A stretch of DNA of 64,000 bases from Oxalobacter paraformigenes (GTDB lineage Bacteria > Pseudomonadota > Gammaproteobacteria > Burkholderiales > Burkholderiaceae_D): positions 1,673,583 through 1,737,582 of the forward strand of contig NZ_KI392031.1 of the NCBI RefSeq assembly GCF_000158475.2, read 5' to 3'. Each line of letters begins with the position of its first letter. Within the stretch, counting starts at the first letter, position 1. The position numbers were made by a program, and so were the translations under genes. The notes beneath the pieces were generated by a model. The model was not told the DNA's origin. It saw only the letters and a program-made list of their open reading frames with translations, and ran no database searches. This document shows positions 19,156 to 28,936 of this stretch, one piece after another.

Positions 19156-19656
19156 TCATCTTTTTCTTTTCAGTTCGCTCAAAACCGAAAAAGGCGACTC
19201 ACGCTTTTCTTTTTGCCCTTCCAGCGACGAATCCGGGCAAACGTCATGCCTGGCAGACAATGGCAAAGCCAAAAGCGCCTCGTCTTCCACCAGATCCATC
19301 ACCTCCACCTTTCCATCTGTCACAACGACTTCGACAGCCTCTTCATCGTCAAGCGAAGCCTCGATTTCATCCGCCTCTTCTTCCGTTTGGGCAACCATCA
19401 CAGCAGTAGTGGAATCCAGATCGAAAGCCAGCGAATCCAGACACCGCTGGCACACCAGATTGATATGGCCGGCTACCTTCAGCAAAAGCTGTGGCTTTTG
19501 ATGACTATTTAGGGAACCCGACACTTTCCAGGCCAGTTCTCCCGATTGGTCGGCGCAAACGGAAACCAGTCTTTTCAGTTCGGATACCGGAATATGCCCT
19601 TCAAGGATTTCGTTGTTTTTACAAAACTCGAACGGATCGATCAGACAAGAATTCAT
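19156..19656 (-). CDS. yceD: YceD/DUF177 family protein
   Basis: Conserved 166-residue protein found upstream of rpmF; the family is linked to 23S rRNA accumulation. Visible are the central CQRCLDSLAFDL motif (one Cys pair), an acidic stretch EEEADEIEASLDDEEAVEV, and the VEDEALLALPLSARHD segment that marks the family. It is divergent from maf across a 100-base gap that must hold both promoters. Confidence 0.9.
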   Translation of the reverse strand: MNSCLIDPFEFCKNNEILEGHIPVSELKRLVSVCADQSGELAWKVSGSLNSHQKPQLLLKVAGHINLVCQRCLDSLAFDLDSTTAVMVAQTEEEADEIEASLDDEEAVEVVVTDGKVEVMDLVEDEALLALPLSARHDVCPDSSLEGQKEKRESPFSVLSELKRKR

Positions 19657-19756
19657 AGCCCGGCAGGAGCGTAAAATTCATAATTTTAACAACAATATTC
19701 CTTATCCGTCAAAGCTTTAGTACACTATTTCACATTTAAGACACTGATTACCCGAT

Positions 19757-20377
19757 ATGACTCCCGATTCTTCCCCACTGCTCATTCTGGCTTCCTCATC
19801 CAAATACAGAAAGGAATTGCTCTCCAGACTGGGCTTGCCTTTTGTTACCGCCAGTCCCGATATCGACGAAACGCCTTTTCCGCACGAAAAACCGCATGAA
19901 ACCGCCCTGCGGCTCGCCTGCCTGAAAGCGCTGGCTATCGGCAGACAGTATCCGGATGCGATCGTTATCGGCTCAGACCAGGTCGCCGAATGTGCAGGAG
20001 AGCCTATTGGGAAACCGGGTTCTTTCGAACGGGCATTCGAACAGCTGAAAAAAATGCGCGGCAAAGAAGTGCGTTTTCATACGGCACTATGCGTCCGGAA
20101 CGGACGTGACAGCCGTCCTGACGACACCCTGCAAAAAAAGACCGTGGAAACCGCGGTTACTTTCCGCAATCTGCCTGATGCGGAGCTTGAAGCCTATCTG
20201 AAAACCGAGGAGCCTTACGATTGCGCGGGCAGCGCAAAAAACGAAGCGCTCGGGATCGTTTTGCTTGAAAAAATCGAAAGCGACGATCCAACCGCCCTGA
20301 CCGGCTTGCCGCTGATCGCCTTGACGACCATGCTGCGCCAGTGCGGGCTGTCCTTCTTTCCACAGGTGTTCCGATGA
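19757..20377 (+). CDS. maf: Maf-family nucleotide pyrophosphatase (YceF type)
   Basis: House-cleaning pyrophosphatase for modified nucleotides; the YceF subgroup prefers 7-methyl-GTP. The 206-residue protein has the N-terminal LILASSSKYRKELL, the SPDIDE motif, and the C-terminal ALGIVLLEKIESDDPTALTGLPLI typical of the YceF branch. The conserved acidic base sits in IVIGSDQVAE. Its stop overlaps the start of the next gene by four bases. Confidence 0.92.
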   Translation: MTPDSSPLLILASSSKYRKELLSRLGLPFVTASPDIDETPFPHEKPHETALRLACLKALAIGRQYPDAIVIGSDQVAECAGEPIGKPGSFERAFEQLKKMRGKEVRFHTALCVRNGRDSRPDDTLQKKTVETAVTFRNLPDAELEAYLKTEEPYDCAGSAKNEALGIVLLEKIESDDPTALTGLPLIALTTMLRQCGLSFFPQVFR

Positions 20378-21123
20378 AGGCCGGCATTTTATATCTGGTT
20401 CCCAACACATTGGGCGACGACAGGAGCATTACCGCCTTATCCAGCCTTATCCCGGAATCCGTCGGTAAAATAACCGCCGCACTCGATTATTTCATTGTGG
20501 AAAACGCCAAATCCGCACGTGCCCATTTGAAGAGAGTGGCGGAAATTTACCCCTTGAAGCATCCCCTCCAGCAAATCGGAATGGCTGAACTGAATGTCAG
20601 AACGGATCGAAAAACGCTTCCGGACTTACTGGATCCGATACTGGCGGGAAAAAACGCGGGCCTGATTTCGGAAGCCGGCGTACCGGCAGTCGCGGATCCA
20701 GGCGCCGATCTGGTCAGACTCGCTCATGAAAAAGGCATCGTCGTCAAACCGCTGGTAGGGCCTTCCTCACTCCTGCTTGCCCTGATGGCCAGCGGATTGA
20801 ATGGGCAAAGCTTCGCTTTCAATGGCTATCTCCCCACTGACCCGGAACAGCGTCAGCATCGCATCCGTTCGCTGGAAAAACGATCCCGCCACGATCGCCA
20901 GACCCAGATGTTCATCGAAACCCCATACCGGAATGAAGCGCTGTTGAAAGCGTTGTGCGATTCCTGTCATCCGGATACGCGTCTTTGCGTGGCCACGCAT
21001 ATAACCTTAAGCGATGAATCGGTAGAGACCTTTTCCATATCGTTCTGGAAAAAACGGCTGGAAAAAGGGCAGCTTCCCGACTTCCAGAGGAAACCGACCG
21101 TTTTCCTCTTCCTGGCCACTTAA
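20374..21123 (+). CDS. SAM-dependent methyltransferase, tetrapyrrole methylase/RsmI-like
   Basis: A 249-residue protein from ATG 20374 (MKAGILYLVPNTLG). It has the tetrapyrrole-methylase fold motifs SEAGVPAVADPGADLVR and GPSSLLLALMASGLNGQSFAFNGYLP, followed by a FIETPYRN segment, as in RsmI, the 16S rRNA C1402 2'-O-methyltransferase. It differs from standard RsmI in its N-terminal region, so it is a paralogue whose substrate is unknown. It overlaps maf by four bases, suggesting coupled translation. Confidence 0.85.
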   Translation: MKAGILYLVPNTLGDDRSITALSSLIPESVGKITAALDYFIVENAKSARAHLKRVAEIYPLKHPLQQIGMAELNVRTDRKTLPDLLDPILAGKNAGLISEAGVPAVADPGADLVRLAHEKGIVVKPLVGPSSLLLALMASGLNGQSFAFNGYLPTDPEQRQHRIRSLEKRSRHDRQTQMFIETPYRNEALLKALCDSCHPDTRLCVATHITLSDESVETFSISFWKKRLEKGQLPDFQRKPTVFLFLAT

Positions 21124-21200
21124 GGCAACATTCCGCTTTGCGCCAGGCGATGGGACAGCTGGAAACCGGACGACTCCGGCAATACTATGCTCACCGGCAC

Positions 21201-22097
21201 TCAGGAATTGCCGCCAATGCCTGTTTCCAGCGTAAAACCGGCTCCGGAATCCTGCTTTAATGCCGAGACCAGGCAAGGCATGGTTTCCTGCAAGGACTCG
21301 GCCAGTTTCCATGGCGGATTGACGACAAACATGCCGCTTGAAACAAAACCGAAACCATCCGGCACCGGCGAACCGGTACTTAGGGTGACATCCAGCCACT
21401 CCTGTGAGACTGTCTGTTTCAAACGGCTTGCAAACCGGCGCGACTCGGGTCTTTGAAGCAAGGGATACCAGATCAGACAGGTTCCTGTTGAAAACCGTTT
21501 TAACGCATCCGACACAACGTCGACGACCTTGCGGTAGTCCGATTTGTCTTCATAAGGAGGGTCGATCAAAATCACTGCCCTTCTGGAAGGAGGAGGCAAC
21601 AAGGCTTTCAAAGAGGAAAAACCGTCTTTCCTTTCAACCAGTACCCTTTTGCCCCGTTCCGGCCGGGAACGGGTGTTAGACTCTCCCGATTTCAGCAGTC
21701 CCCTGAAATTTTCGTCCAGAACACGACACTCCGCCGGATGCCATTCAAACAGACGTAACCGGTCATGACTCCGCAATATCCTTTCGGCAATGTATGGAGA
21801 ACCCGGATAAAACCGCAGCTTTCCATCCGGATTCATGTCGTAAACGAGCTTCAGATAATCCCTTACCGCTGGGGGCACTGTTTTTTTCCCCCACAGTCTG
21901 GCGATACCGGATTGGAACTCGGCGTTTTTTCGCGCCTCGTTTCCCTCCAGCGAATAAACCCCGGCTCCGGAATGGGTATCGATATAAAACAGCGAGGCTT
22001 CTTTCCGGATGGCATACAAAAGCACCTGCATCAGTACGACATGTTTCAAAACATCGGCATGATTGCCCGCATGAAAAGCGTGCCGGTAACTGAACAT
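21201..22097 (-). CDS. rlmJ: 23S rRNA (adenine2030-N6)-methyltransferase RlmJ
   Basis: From ATG 22097 (MFSYRHAFHAGNHADVLKH), with AAGGGG five bases upstream; the longer frame lacks similarity. The N-terminus, the SAM-binding region (YPGSPYIAERILR), and the catalytic LIDPPYEDKSDY are all RlmJ-like. The 298-residue length is near usual; the C-terminal 20 residues look divergent. It lies 76 bases downstream of the lysR gene. Confidence 0.93.
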   Translation of the reverse strand: MFSYRHAFHAGNHADVLKHVVLMQVLLYAIRKEASLFYIDTHSGAGVYSLEGNEARKNAEFQSGIARLWGKKTVPPAVRDYLKLVYDMNPDGKLRFYPGSPYIAERILRSHDRLRLFEWHPAECRVLDENFRGLLKSGESNTRSRPERGKRVLVERKDGFSSLKALLPPPSRRAVILIDPPYEDKSDYRKVVDVVSDALKRFSTGTCLIWYPLLQRPESRRFASRLKQTVSQEWLDVTLSTGSPVPDGFGFVSSGMFVVNPPWKLAESLQETMPCLVSALKQDSGAGFTLETGIGGNS

Positions 22098-22173
22098 GGC
22101 AACCCCTTGGCAAATAAAATGATGAAAGCGGGTATTGTAACGTTCCTTCAATTGAAAATCCGGATGATTCTCC

Positions 22174-23049
22174 CTAAAACTGTTCAAGAAACAGGTTCGC
22201 CGCTCTGGATAAACGTTTCTCTTTCTTCCAAATGATGGCAGAAGCCGATTGAAGCTCGCAACCGGCGATACTCACCCTGTGAAAGTCTTCAGAAGGCCTG
22301 ACAGACAAAGTCGATTCCGGCAATATGGCCAGACCCAACCCTTTTTCGACAAGAGCCAAAATGGCGGAAATATTGTCGCTTTCGCAGACGATGTTGGTTG
22401 CAATACCCTTCGATTTCATTTCATCAACCACCATGTCGTGGCAATAAATACCAGCCTGCCGATGCATCAGTATCAACGGGATATCGGCCAGCTCTTCCAG
22501 TACGAGACTGTTCCGGGACGACCAGTTCCTGTCATCCTGGCGGGATACGACAACCCAGGATTCCGTCAATAACGGCTTTGATTCATAAGCGCCTGCCGGA
22601 ACGGGAAGACGGACTATGCCGAATTCAATCACATCGGATTCAAGGAGCTCAAGAATACGGAAAGTATTGCCTTCTCTCCAGTGGAAACGGACATAAGGAT
22701 ACGCTTCATGAAAACGCCGGATACGTTCGGGAAAATAAAGATTCCCCAATGCAGGAGGGCTGCCGATGGCCAAAATCCCGTTAACGCCGAATTCGACATC
22801 TTTTGCCTCATCGGCAGCCGCCCGCAACATTCCCAATATCTGTTCTGCACGCTGATAAAAAACATGCCCGGCCCGTGTCAGTGAAAGGCTGCGTGTTGTC
22901 CGGTCAATCAGTTTGACACCGAGTTCTTCTTCCAGAAGCTTGAGCTGATAACTTAACGGAGGCTGCGCAATATGCAGCCGCTGTGCGGCCCGGCTGATTT
23001 GTCCCTCTTCGGCAATAGCGCAAAAATACCGTAACTGACGTATATCCAT
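22174..23049 (-). CDS. LysR-family transcriptional regulator
   Basis: A 291-residue regulator with the N-terminal winged helix-turn-helix (RQLRYFCAIAEEGQISRAAQRLHIAQPPLSYQ, in short segments typical of LysR) and a periplasmic-binding-like effector domain. It is divergent from the ketopantoate reductase-like gene across 136 AT-rich bases, so it probably controls that gene; the ligand is unknown. Confidence 0.92.
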   Translation of the reverse strand: MDIRQLRYFCAIAEEGQISRAAQRLHIAQPPLSYQLKLLEEELGVKLIDRTTRSLSLTRAGHVFYQRAEQILGMLRAAADEAKDVEFGVNGILAIGSPPALGNLYFPERIRRFHEAYPYVRFHWREGNTFRILELLESDVIEFGIVRLPVPAGAYESKPLLTESWVVVSRQDDRNWSSRNSLVLEELADIPLILMHRQAGIYCHDMVVDEMKSKGIATNIVCESDNISAILALVEKGLGLAILPESTLSVRPSEDFHRVSIAGCELQSASAIIWKKEKRLSRAANLFLEQF

Positions 23050-23185
23050 TTAATTCACCATCTATATATTTATAGTATTTATTCTAAACAAAAAAAGTAT
23101 TTTTTATATAAATATTGCCTGTGTATACTGATATCCATTCCTTTCCATTTTGATCTTTTTGCATAAAACACAGGGAGACGGGGTC
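23050..23185 (+). promoter_or_regulatory. Divergent promoter region, LysR regulator / PanE-like gene
   Basis: Very AT-rich spacer between the divergent genes. It contains a near-palindromic TATATATTTATA around 23062-23073, of the T-N11-A type bound by LysR proteins, and a TATACT at 23124-23129 that could be the -10 of the rightward gene. Positions are read by eye. Confidence 0.4.
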
Positions 23186-24163
23186 ATGAAAAAAATCTGT
23201 ATATTCGGGGCAGGCGCAATCGGCGGCTATCTGGCTGTCGAACTGGCTCTTGCAGGTAATGAAGTCTGCGCTATCGCGCGCGGAGCCCATCTTGAAGCCA
23301 TCAGAAAAAACGGACTGACACTTTTGATTGGCGGACAAGAGAAAAACGTCAAGTTACCGGCCAGCGACAATCCGGCGGACTTTGGCCCACAGGATTATGT
23401 CATCTGCGCGCTGAAAGCGCATCAGTCGCATGAATCCGCTGCCCAGTTCGCTCCCTTGCTGGGACCCGATACGGCCATGGTAACAGCCATGAACGGCATC
23501 CCATGGTGGTATTTCTACAAGGAAGGCGGCAAATTTGAAGGACGTCATCTTGAATCGGTCGATGCAGGCGCCAGACAGTGGAATCTTATCGGGCCGGAGC
23601 GGGCTATCGGGTGTGTCGTCGATCCGGCCTGTGAAGTTATCGCGCCCGGCGTGATCGAACACCACGAATTCAACCGTTTCATTCTGGGTGAACCGGACGG
23701 AAGCGAATCGGAACGCGTGAAAATCCTTTCCGACGTCATGAAAGCGGCCAATTTCGATGCGCCTGTCCGGGACGCCATCCGCTGGAACGTCTGGCTGAAA
23801 TTATGGGGAAATGTCTGTTTCAATCCGATCAGCGCCCTGACGCATGCCACGCTCGACCAGATTACTTCAGGAGCCTTGCGGGAAGTCTGCAAAAAAGCGA
23901 TTTACGAAGCGAAAGCCGTGACAGAAGCGCTGAACATTTTCATTCCGGAAGAAATGATAGAAAGACGTCTGAATATTGCCGGCAAAGCAGTCGGTCATAA
24001 AATGTCCATGCTTCAGGATCTGGAACGAAACCGTTCCATGGAAATCGACGCGCTTGTCACAGCCGTACAGGAACTGGGACGGCTGACCCATGTACCGACG
24101 CCGACCATAGACCTTCTTCTGGCTCTGGTGCAGGAAAGAGGCCGGCAGGCCGGTCTTTACTGA
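23186..24163 (+). CDS. panE: 2-dehydropantoate 2-reductase-like protein (ApbA/PanE)
   Basis: NADPH-binding reductase family that makes pantoate for CoA synthesis, though the family also reduces other 2-oxo acids. From ATG 23186 with GGAG upstream the 325-residue protein begins MKKICIFGAGAIGGYLA (GxGxxG Rossmann motif), continues with AMNGIPWWYF, and has a C-terminal helical domain with KLWGNVCFNPISALTHA and an ElGrltHVPTPTID segment. The catalytic lysine is probably the one in RWNVWLKLWGN. The divergent LysR gene suggests an inducible catabolic rather than housekeeping role; the substrate is uncertain. Confidence 0.82.
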   Translation: MKKICIFGAGAIGGYLAVELALAGNEVCAIARGAHLEAIRKNGLTLLIGGQEKNVKLPASDNPADFGPQDYVICALKAHQSHESAAQFAPLLGPDTAMVTAMNGIPWWYFYKEGGKFEGRHLESVDAGARQWNLIGPERAIGCVVDPACEVIAPGVIEHHEFNRFILGEPDGSESERVKILSDVMKAANFDAPVRDAIRWNVWLKLWGNVCFNPISALTHATLDQITSGALREVCKKAIYEAKAVTEALNIFIPEEMIERRLNIAGKAVGHKMSMLQDLERNRSMEIDALVTAVQELGRLTHVPTPTIDLLLALVQERGRQAGLY

Positions 24164-24175
24164 TTTTTGCAAGGG

Positions 24176-24220
24176 ACGGATGGTCTTTTCACCCTGTAAA
24201 AGATCATCCGTCTTTTTCTC
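24176..24220 (+). terminator. Intrinsic terminator after the PanE-like gene
   Basis: ACGGATGGTCTTTT pairs with AAAAGATCATCCGT across an eight-base loop (one G-U pair) and is followed by CTTTTTCTCC. It begins about 13 bases after the stop codon. Confidence 0.85.
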
Positions 24221-24423
24221 CAGCCCCACCAATCAGGTGTTTCTTGCCGCCTGTTCACCCTCTGTCAAATCCGCTTCTTTTTGATTTATTTGAACTTATT
24301 TGCCTTCAACCAAACGAAAATATAGGAAATTTTCCCCGTCAACGCTTGCGGTTCCTATCGCATGCCGATTATCATACGTATGTGCGTCACTGACGCATTT
24401 CATCCTTTGAATGAGGCTACATT

Positions 24424-24897
24424 ATGCAAAAATTTCTGGCTGCCTTTTTCGTTATTGCAGGTTTTACGCTTCCCCTGACTTATGGAGCCGCCCAGGCAAA
24501 ACCCGCAAACAAAACCAAAAGTGTCAAGAAACCGGTCAAGAAGACGGTAAGCAAAACGCAAACTCCCCAGGATTCCCCGCAAGAAGCGGAAGTCGTCAAC
24601 GTAGCGGGATTGACCGGATCGCAATATAATTGCGAACTCGGCAACAAGTTTACGGTTTACAAAAAATCCGACGATCCGAGTTATATCAATCTGCAGTGGC
24701 GAAACAAGATGCACCGTATGCTTCGTACCGCAACCACAACCGGTGCCGACCGTTACGAAGACAGGCAAACCGGACTGGTCTGGATCAATATCCCTGCAAA
24801 AAGCATGCTGCTGGATATCAAAAAAGGAAGCCAGTTGGCCAATGAATGCCGTAACCCGGAACAAAGAAAAGCGCTGGCGGCGGCAAAACCGAATTAA
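24424..24897 (+). CDS. Secreted MliC-like protein (possible lysozyme inhibitor)
   Basis: A 157-residue exported protein. A signal peptide (MQKFLAAFFVIAGFTLPLTYG, cleavage near AQA at residue 25) precedes a Lys/Pro-rich linker, then a small beta domain with YNCELGNKFTVY, INLQWRNKMHRMLRT and GLVWINIPAKSMLLD. The Cys near the domain start, the LxW motif and the basic MHRM segment recall MliC/PliC C-type lysozyme inhibitors, which protect peptidoglycan; the similarity is only at motif level. It is a single gene between two terminator-like hairpins. Confidence 0.6.
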   Translation: MQKFLAAFFVIAGFTLPLTYGAAQAKPANKTKSVKKPVKKTVSKTQTPQDSPQEAEVVNVAGLTGSQYNCELGNKFTVYKKSDDPSYINLQWRNKMHRMLRTATTTGADRYEDRQTGLVWINIPAKSMLLDIKKGSQLANECRNPEQRKALAAAKPN

Positions 24898-24940
24898 CCC
24901 GTTATTTTGTAACTGTTTTTTGTTTTAGTATGATTAATGG

Positions 24941-24959
24941 ATGGCCCTTGGAGGGCCAT
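24941..24959 (+). repeat. Hairpin just ahead of acnA
   Basis: ATGGCCC and GGGCCAT form a 7-bp GC-rich stem with a TTGGA loop, 44 bases after the MliC-like stop and 16 bases before the acnA start. Only a weak TTTT follows. It may end the upstream transcript or act in the acnA leader. Confidence 0.5.
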
Positions 24960-24975
24960 TCGTTTTGGAGTTTTC

Positions 24976-27699
24976 ATGTCTCATTTCTTTAAGAATACCG
25001 TTAAAACCTTTCCCGTTTCCCCTCGAAAGCAAGGCCATTTTTATTCGATCCCCGCATTGGGAAAAGAACTCGGCCACGATCTGTCCCGTTTGCCGGTTTC
25101 CATCCGCATCGTACTTGAATCGGTCTTGCGCAATTGCGACGGCAAAAAAATAACTGAAGAACACGTTCGTCAACTCGCGAACTGGAAACCGCAGGAAGAA
25201 CGCACCAATGAAATTCCTTTTGTTGTCGCGCGTGTGATCCTGCAAGACTTTACCGGCATTCCTCTTCTGGTCGATCTGGCAGCCATGAGAAATGTGGCAG
25301 TCCGTACCGGAAAAAACCCCAAACAGATCGAACCGCTGGTTCCGGTCGATCTGGTCGTCGACCATTCCGTCCAGATTGACCATTTCCGTCAGGAAAATGC
25401 GCTTGATCTCAACATGAAACTGGAATTCGATCGCAACCGTGAAAGATACCAGTTCATGAAATGGGGCATGCAGGCTTTCGACACCTTCGGTGTGGTTCCG
25501 CCGGGTTTCGGAATCGTCCATCAGGTCAACATGGAATATCTCGCTCGCGGAGTCCACCAGAAAAACGATCCGGAACTCGGTGAAATCTACTATCCCGATA
25601 CGCTGGTCGGCACCGATTCCCATACGACCATGATTAACGGGGTTGGCGTCGTTGGCTGGGGTGTCGGCGGCATCGAAGCCGAAGCGGGCATGCTTGGCCA
25701 GCCGGTCTATTTCCTGACTCCCGACGTTATCGGCATGAATCTGACCGGAAAATTGCGGGAAGGCTGTACCGCCACCGACCTGGTACTGACTATTACCGAA
25801 CGGTTGCGCAAGGAAAAGGTCGTCGGCAAATTCGTTGAATTTTTTGGAGAAGGCGCCGCTTCGCTCTCTGCCACCGACCGTGCGACAATCGCCAATATGG
25901 CGCCGGAATACGGGGCAACCATCGGTTTCTTCCCTGTCGATGATGCCACTATCCGTTATTTCCGGAATACCGGCCGTACCGAAGAAGAAGTCTCTGCACT
26001 GGAATCGTATTTCAAGGCGCAACAGCTGTACGGCATTCCGAAGGCCGGCCAGATCGATTACACACGGGTCGTCAATCTCGACCTCGGCAGTGTTACGGCT
26101 TCCGTTGCGGGTCCCAGACGGCCGCAAGACCGCATTGAACTCGGCAATCTGAAAAACCGCTTTACCGAACTTTTCAGCCTGCCCGTATCGGAAGGCGGAT
26201 TCAACAAGCAAGGAACCGATCTCGCCATCTCTTACCGGACTTCCGATGACGTTGAACTGCACAATGGCGACATTCTGATCGCGGCTATTACGTCCTGCAC
26301 CAACACCAGCAATCCGGCTGTTCTGCTGGCGGCAGGCCTTCTGGCCAAAAAAGCGGTTGAAGCCGGACTCCGTGTTTCGCCCCATATCAAAACCTCTCTC
26401 GCGCCCGGATCGAGAATGGTTACCGAATATCTTCAAAAAGCCGGATTATTGCCTTATCTGGAAAAACTCGGTTTCACGGTCGCCGCCTACGGTTGCACAA
26501 CCTGTATCGGCAATGCCGGCGACCTGACGCCTGCCATGAATGAAGCTATCGCGAAAAACGACGTCGTGGCAGCGGCCGTCCTGTCAGGAAACCGGAACTT
26601 CGAGGCCCGCATCCATCCCAACATTCGCGCCAATTTCCTGGCTTCGCCTCCGCTGGTCGTCGCTTACGCCATTGCAGGAAACGTTACCCGCGATCTCACA
26701 ACGGAACCGCTCGGCAAGGGCAAAGACGGCAACGACATTTATCTGAACGATATCTGGCCAACCTCTCACGAAGTCGCTGAACTTGTTCCGCTGGCACTTG
26801 ACGCACCGGCTTTCCGGAAAAATTACGGTGATATCAAAACAGCGCCCGGCGAACTCTGGCAAAAAATTTCCGGTTTTGCGACAGGCGACGTTTACGACTG
26901 GCCCCAATCGACTTACATTGCCGAACCGCCTTTCTTTAATGACTTTGTCATGGAAGCGGGTCCGGCTTCGGCCCATATCGCGGGAGCGCGCGCGCTGGCG
27001 ATTTTCGGCGATTCGATTACCACAGATCATATTTCCCCTGCCGGTTCGATTCAGGAAAAAAGTCCGGCCGGGCAATGGCTCCTGGAACATGGCATTTCCA
27101 AAGCCAACTTCAATTCCTTCGGTTCGCGTCGCGGCAACCATGAAGTCATGATGCGTGGTACCTTCGGCAATGTCCGCATCAAAAACCTGATGTTGCCTGC
27201 AGCGGCAGATGGCGGCCGTCGTGAAGGCGGGTATACCCTGCATCAGCCTGACGGAAAAGAAATGTCGATATTCGATGCCGCCATGCGCTATCAGCAGGAA
27301 AAAGTGCCGACCATCGTTATCGGAGGTGAAGAATACGGCACGGGCTCTTCCCGCGACTGGGCAGCCAAAGGAACTCAACTGCTGGGCGTCAAAGCGGTTA
27401 TCGCACGTTCGTTCGAACGGATTCACCGTTCGAATCTGGTCGGCATGGCGGTTCTTCCGCTCCAGTTTACCGGTAACGATACTGCCGAATCGCTGGGACT
27501 GCGTGGCGACGAAACATTCGATCTTTTGGGGCTGGACGACATTCAGCCTCTACAGGAAGCGACGCTCGTCATTCACCGGGCGGACGGCAGTTCCCGAAAT
27601 GTCCCGTTACTGCTTCGTATCGATACGCCTATCGAAGTGGACTATTTCCGGCACGGCGGTATTCTGCCCTATGTTTTAAGGCAATTGCTCGCCAGCTGA
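24976..27699 (+). CDS. acnA: Aconitate hydratase A
   Basis: [4Fe-4S] enzyme that interconverts citrate and isocitrate. From ATG 24976 ([12 protein letters not shown]) with GGAG upstream the 907-residue product is full length for AcnA/IRP-type aconitases. Cluster ligands lie in [10 protein letters not shown] and [11 protein letters not shown]; substrate-binding segments include [15 protein letters not shown] and the C-terminal swivel-domain motif [17 protein letters not shown]. It is flanked by hairpins on both sides and is probably a single-gene unit. Confidence 0.96.
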   Translation: MSHFFKNTVKTFPVSPRKQGHFYSIPALGKELGHDLSRLPVSIRIVLESVLRNCDGKKITEEHVRQLANWKPQEERTNEIPFVVARVILQDFTGIPLLVDLAAMRNVAVRTGKNPKQIEPLVPVDLVVDHSVQIDHFRQENALDLNMKLEFDRNRERYQFMKWGMQAFDTFGVVPPGFGIVHQVNMEYLARGVHQKNDPELGEIYYPDTLVGTDSHTTMINGVGVVGWGVGGIEAEAGMLGQPVYFLTPDVIGMNLTGKLREGCTATDLVLTITERLRKEKVVGKFVEFFGEGAASLSATDRATIANMAPEYGATIGFFPVDDATIRYFRNTGRTEEEVSALESYFKAQQLYGIPKAGQIDYTRVVNLDLGSVTASVAGPRRPQDRIELGNLKNRFTELFSLPVSEGGFNKQGTDLAISYRTSDDVELHNGDILIAAITSCTNTSNPAVLLAAGLLAKKAVEAGLRVSPHIKTSLAPGSRMVTEYLQKAGLLPYLEKLGFTVAAYGCTTCIGNAGDLTPAMNEAIAKNDVVAAAVLSGNRNFEARIHPNIRANFLASPPLVVAYAIAGNVTRDLTTEPLGKGKDGNDIYLNDIWPTSHEVAELVPLALDAPAFRKNYGDIKTAPGELWQKISGFATGDVYDWPQSTYIAEPPFFNDFVMEAGPASAHIAGARALAIFGDSITTDHISPAGSIQEKSPAGQWLLEHGISKANFNSFGSRRGNHEVMMRGTFGNVRIKNLMLPAAADGGRREGGYTLHQPDGKEMSIFDAAMRYQQEKVPTIVIGGEEYGTGSSRDWAAKGTQLLGVKAVIARSFERIHRSNLVGMAVLPLQFTGNDTAESLGLRGDETFDLLGLDDIQPLQEATLVIHRADGSSRNVPLLLRIDTPIEVDYFRHGGILPYVLRQLLAS

Positions 27700-27705
27700 T
27701 CCATT

Positions 27706-27740
27706 ATAAAAAAGGGGCGGCAAAGCTGTCCCTTTTTTAT
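27706..27740 (+). terminator. Intrinsic terminator after acnA
   Basis: AAAAAAGGG and CCCTTTTTT form the stem around a GC-containing loop, with the T-run at 27733-27738, seven or more bases after the acnA stop. The rest of the 305-base gap to the Sel1 gene is AT-rich with no gene that I can support. Confidence 0.88.
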
Positions 27741-28004
27741 ATCTTTGTGCGTGGAGTGGACGGGAACAAGTCCAAGCGTTTTCTGAAAAATTCTTTCCGC
27801 TTTCAGCTTCAGTCCGATTCCCTGCCAATCGGGAAAACGCAACTTTTCCGTTTGTATTTTCAAAGTAATGATGACGTTTTCGACATGGGGTTTCCGTTTT
27901 CCGGGTCTTTTATTTGCGTACCGATTGGAACAAAACAGGAATTAAAATTACTTTTTATATTACAGTTATGGTATCCGCTTGCACATTTTGAAAAAGGTTT
28001 TCAA

Positions 28005-28904
28005 ATGAACGGCTCATTTGTCCTCAAAACTCCAGCTTTCTTTGCGAAACAGGGTATGAAAACTTTTCTCTACAGCCTGTTTTTCGTCGGGATTTCCTTC
28101 TTTTCGGGCGATATTCTCGCAGACGACTTTACTGACGGGGTCCAATCGTATAAGAACGGGCAGTATCAGCAAGCGCTTTCCTCATTCGAACAGGGAGCAA
28201 GCAGACAGGATCCCCGTTCGGAATATGCGCTGGGCATTCTTTACCAGAATGGACTGGTCGTAAAAAAAGACGTGGAACGCGGTCTGCAACTGATTACACG
28301 ATCGGCCAACCGGGGATTTGCCAGAGCCCAGAATTATCTGGGCGTTATGTATTACGAAGGCAACGGAGTCGAACCGAACAGCGATCGGGCATTTGAGTGG
28401 TATGGCAAAGCGGCCGTCCAAAATTATCCTGATGCGGAATACAACCTCGGAGTCATGTATGCGCTGGGAAAAGGCACACGACAGGATTTTGGTGAAGCGC
28501 TCAAGTGGCTCCGGAAAGCGGCCATGCATCAGTTGCCTGAAGCCCAATATGGATTGGGCGTCATGTATGCAAGAGGTCTCGGCGTCGAAAAAAACCCAGA
28601 ACAATCCGCTTACTGGTTCGGCAAGGCCGCCAAACAAGGCTATTTGAAAGCCCAGAACAAAATGGGCGTTTTATATACCGAAGGGACAGGCGTTCCCAGG
28701 GACGAGGCGAAAGCGTTCCGGTGGTTCACACGTGCCGCTGAAAAAGGCTATGCCAAAGCGCAATACAATCTGGGTATCCTGTACGAAAACGGCAAGGGGA
28801 CGAATGCCGATAAAACCAAGGCGATCGGCTGGTTCAGAAAAGCGGCCGCCCAGGGCAACGCCGACGCCCAGAAACGGCTGAAGACCCTTAAGGCGACATC
28901 GTGA
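28005..28904 (+). CDS. Secreted Sel1-like repeat protein
   Basis: A 299-residue exported protein of about six to seven Sel1-like (SLR) repeats, each ~36 residues with the pattern A-x2-LGxMYxxGxGVxxDxxxAxxWxxKAA. I chose ATG 28005 because AAGG lies seven bases upstream; ATG 28056 (MKTFLYSLFFVG), nearer the signal peptide, is an alternative. The signal peptide ends near ILADD. SLR proteins scaffold envelope or signalling complexes; the partner here is unknown. It converges with hemY. Confidence 0.85.
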   Translation: MNGSFVLKTPAFFAKQGMKTFLYSLFFVGISFFSGDILADDFTDGVQSYKNGQYQQALSSFEQGASRQDPRSEYALGILYQNGLVVKKDVERGLQLITRSANRGFARAQNYLGVMYYEGNGVEPNSDRAFEWYGKAAVQNYPDAEYNLGVMYALGKGTRQDFGEALKWLRKAAMHQLPEAQYGLGVMYARGLGVEKNPEQSAYWFGKAAKQGYLKAQNKMGVLYTEGTGVPRDEAKAFRWFTRAAEKGYAKAQYNLGILYENGKGTNADKTKAIGWFRKAAAQGNADAQKRLKTLKATS

Positions 28905-28936
28905 TTGACGGCGGCATTTCAGCAAAGGAAAACGGA

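Noticed and set aside
24934-26436. Long 500-codon open frame on the minus strand opposite acnA
   Set aside because: It is an antisense shadow of acnA; the plus-strand product has all aconitase motifs, while the opposite frame has no recognisable domain.
27747-28004. Upstream 86-codon extension of the Sel1-repeat open frame
   Set aside because: It would begin just after the acnA terminator, has no ribosome-binding site, and places a signal peptide deep inside the protein; the start at 28005 is better.
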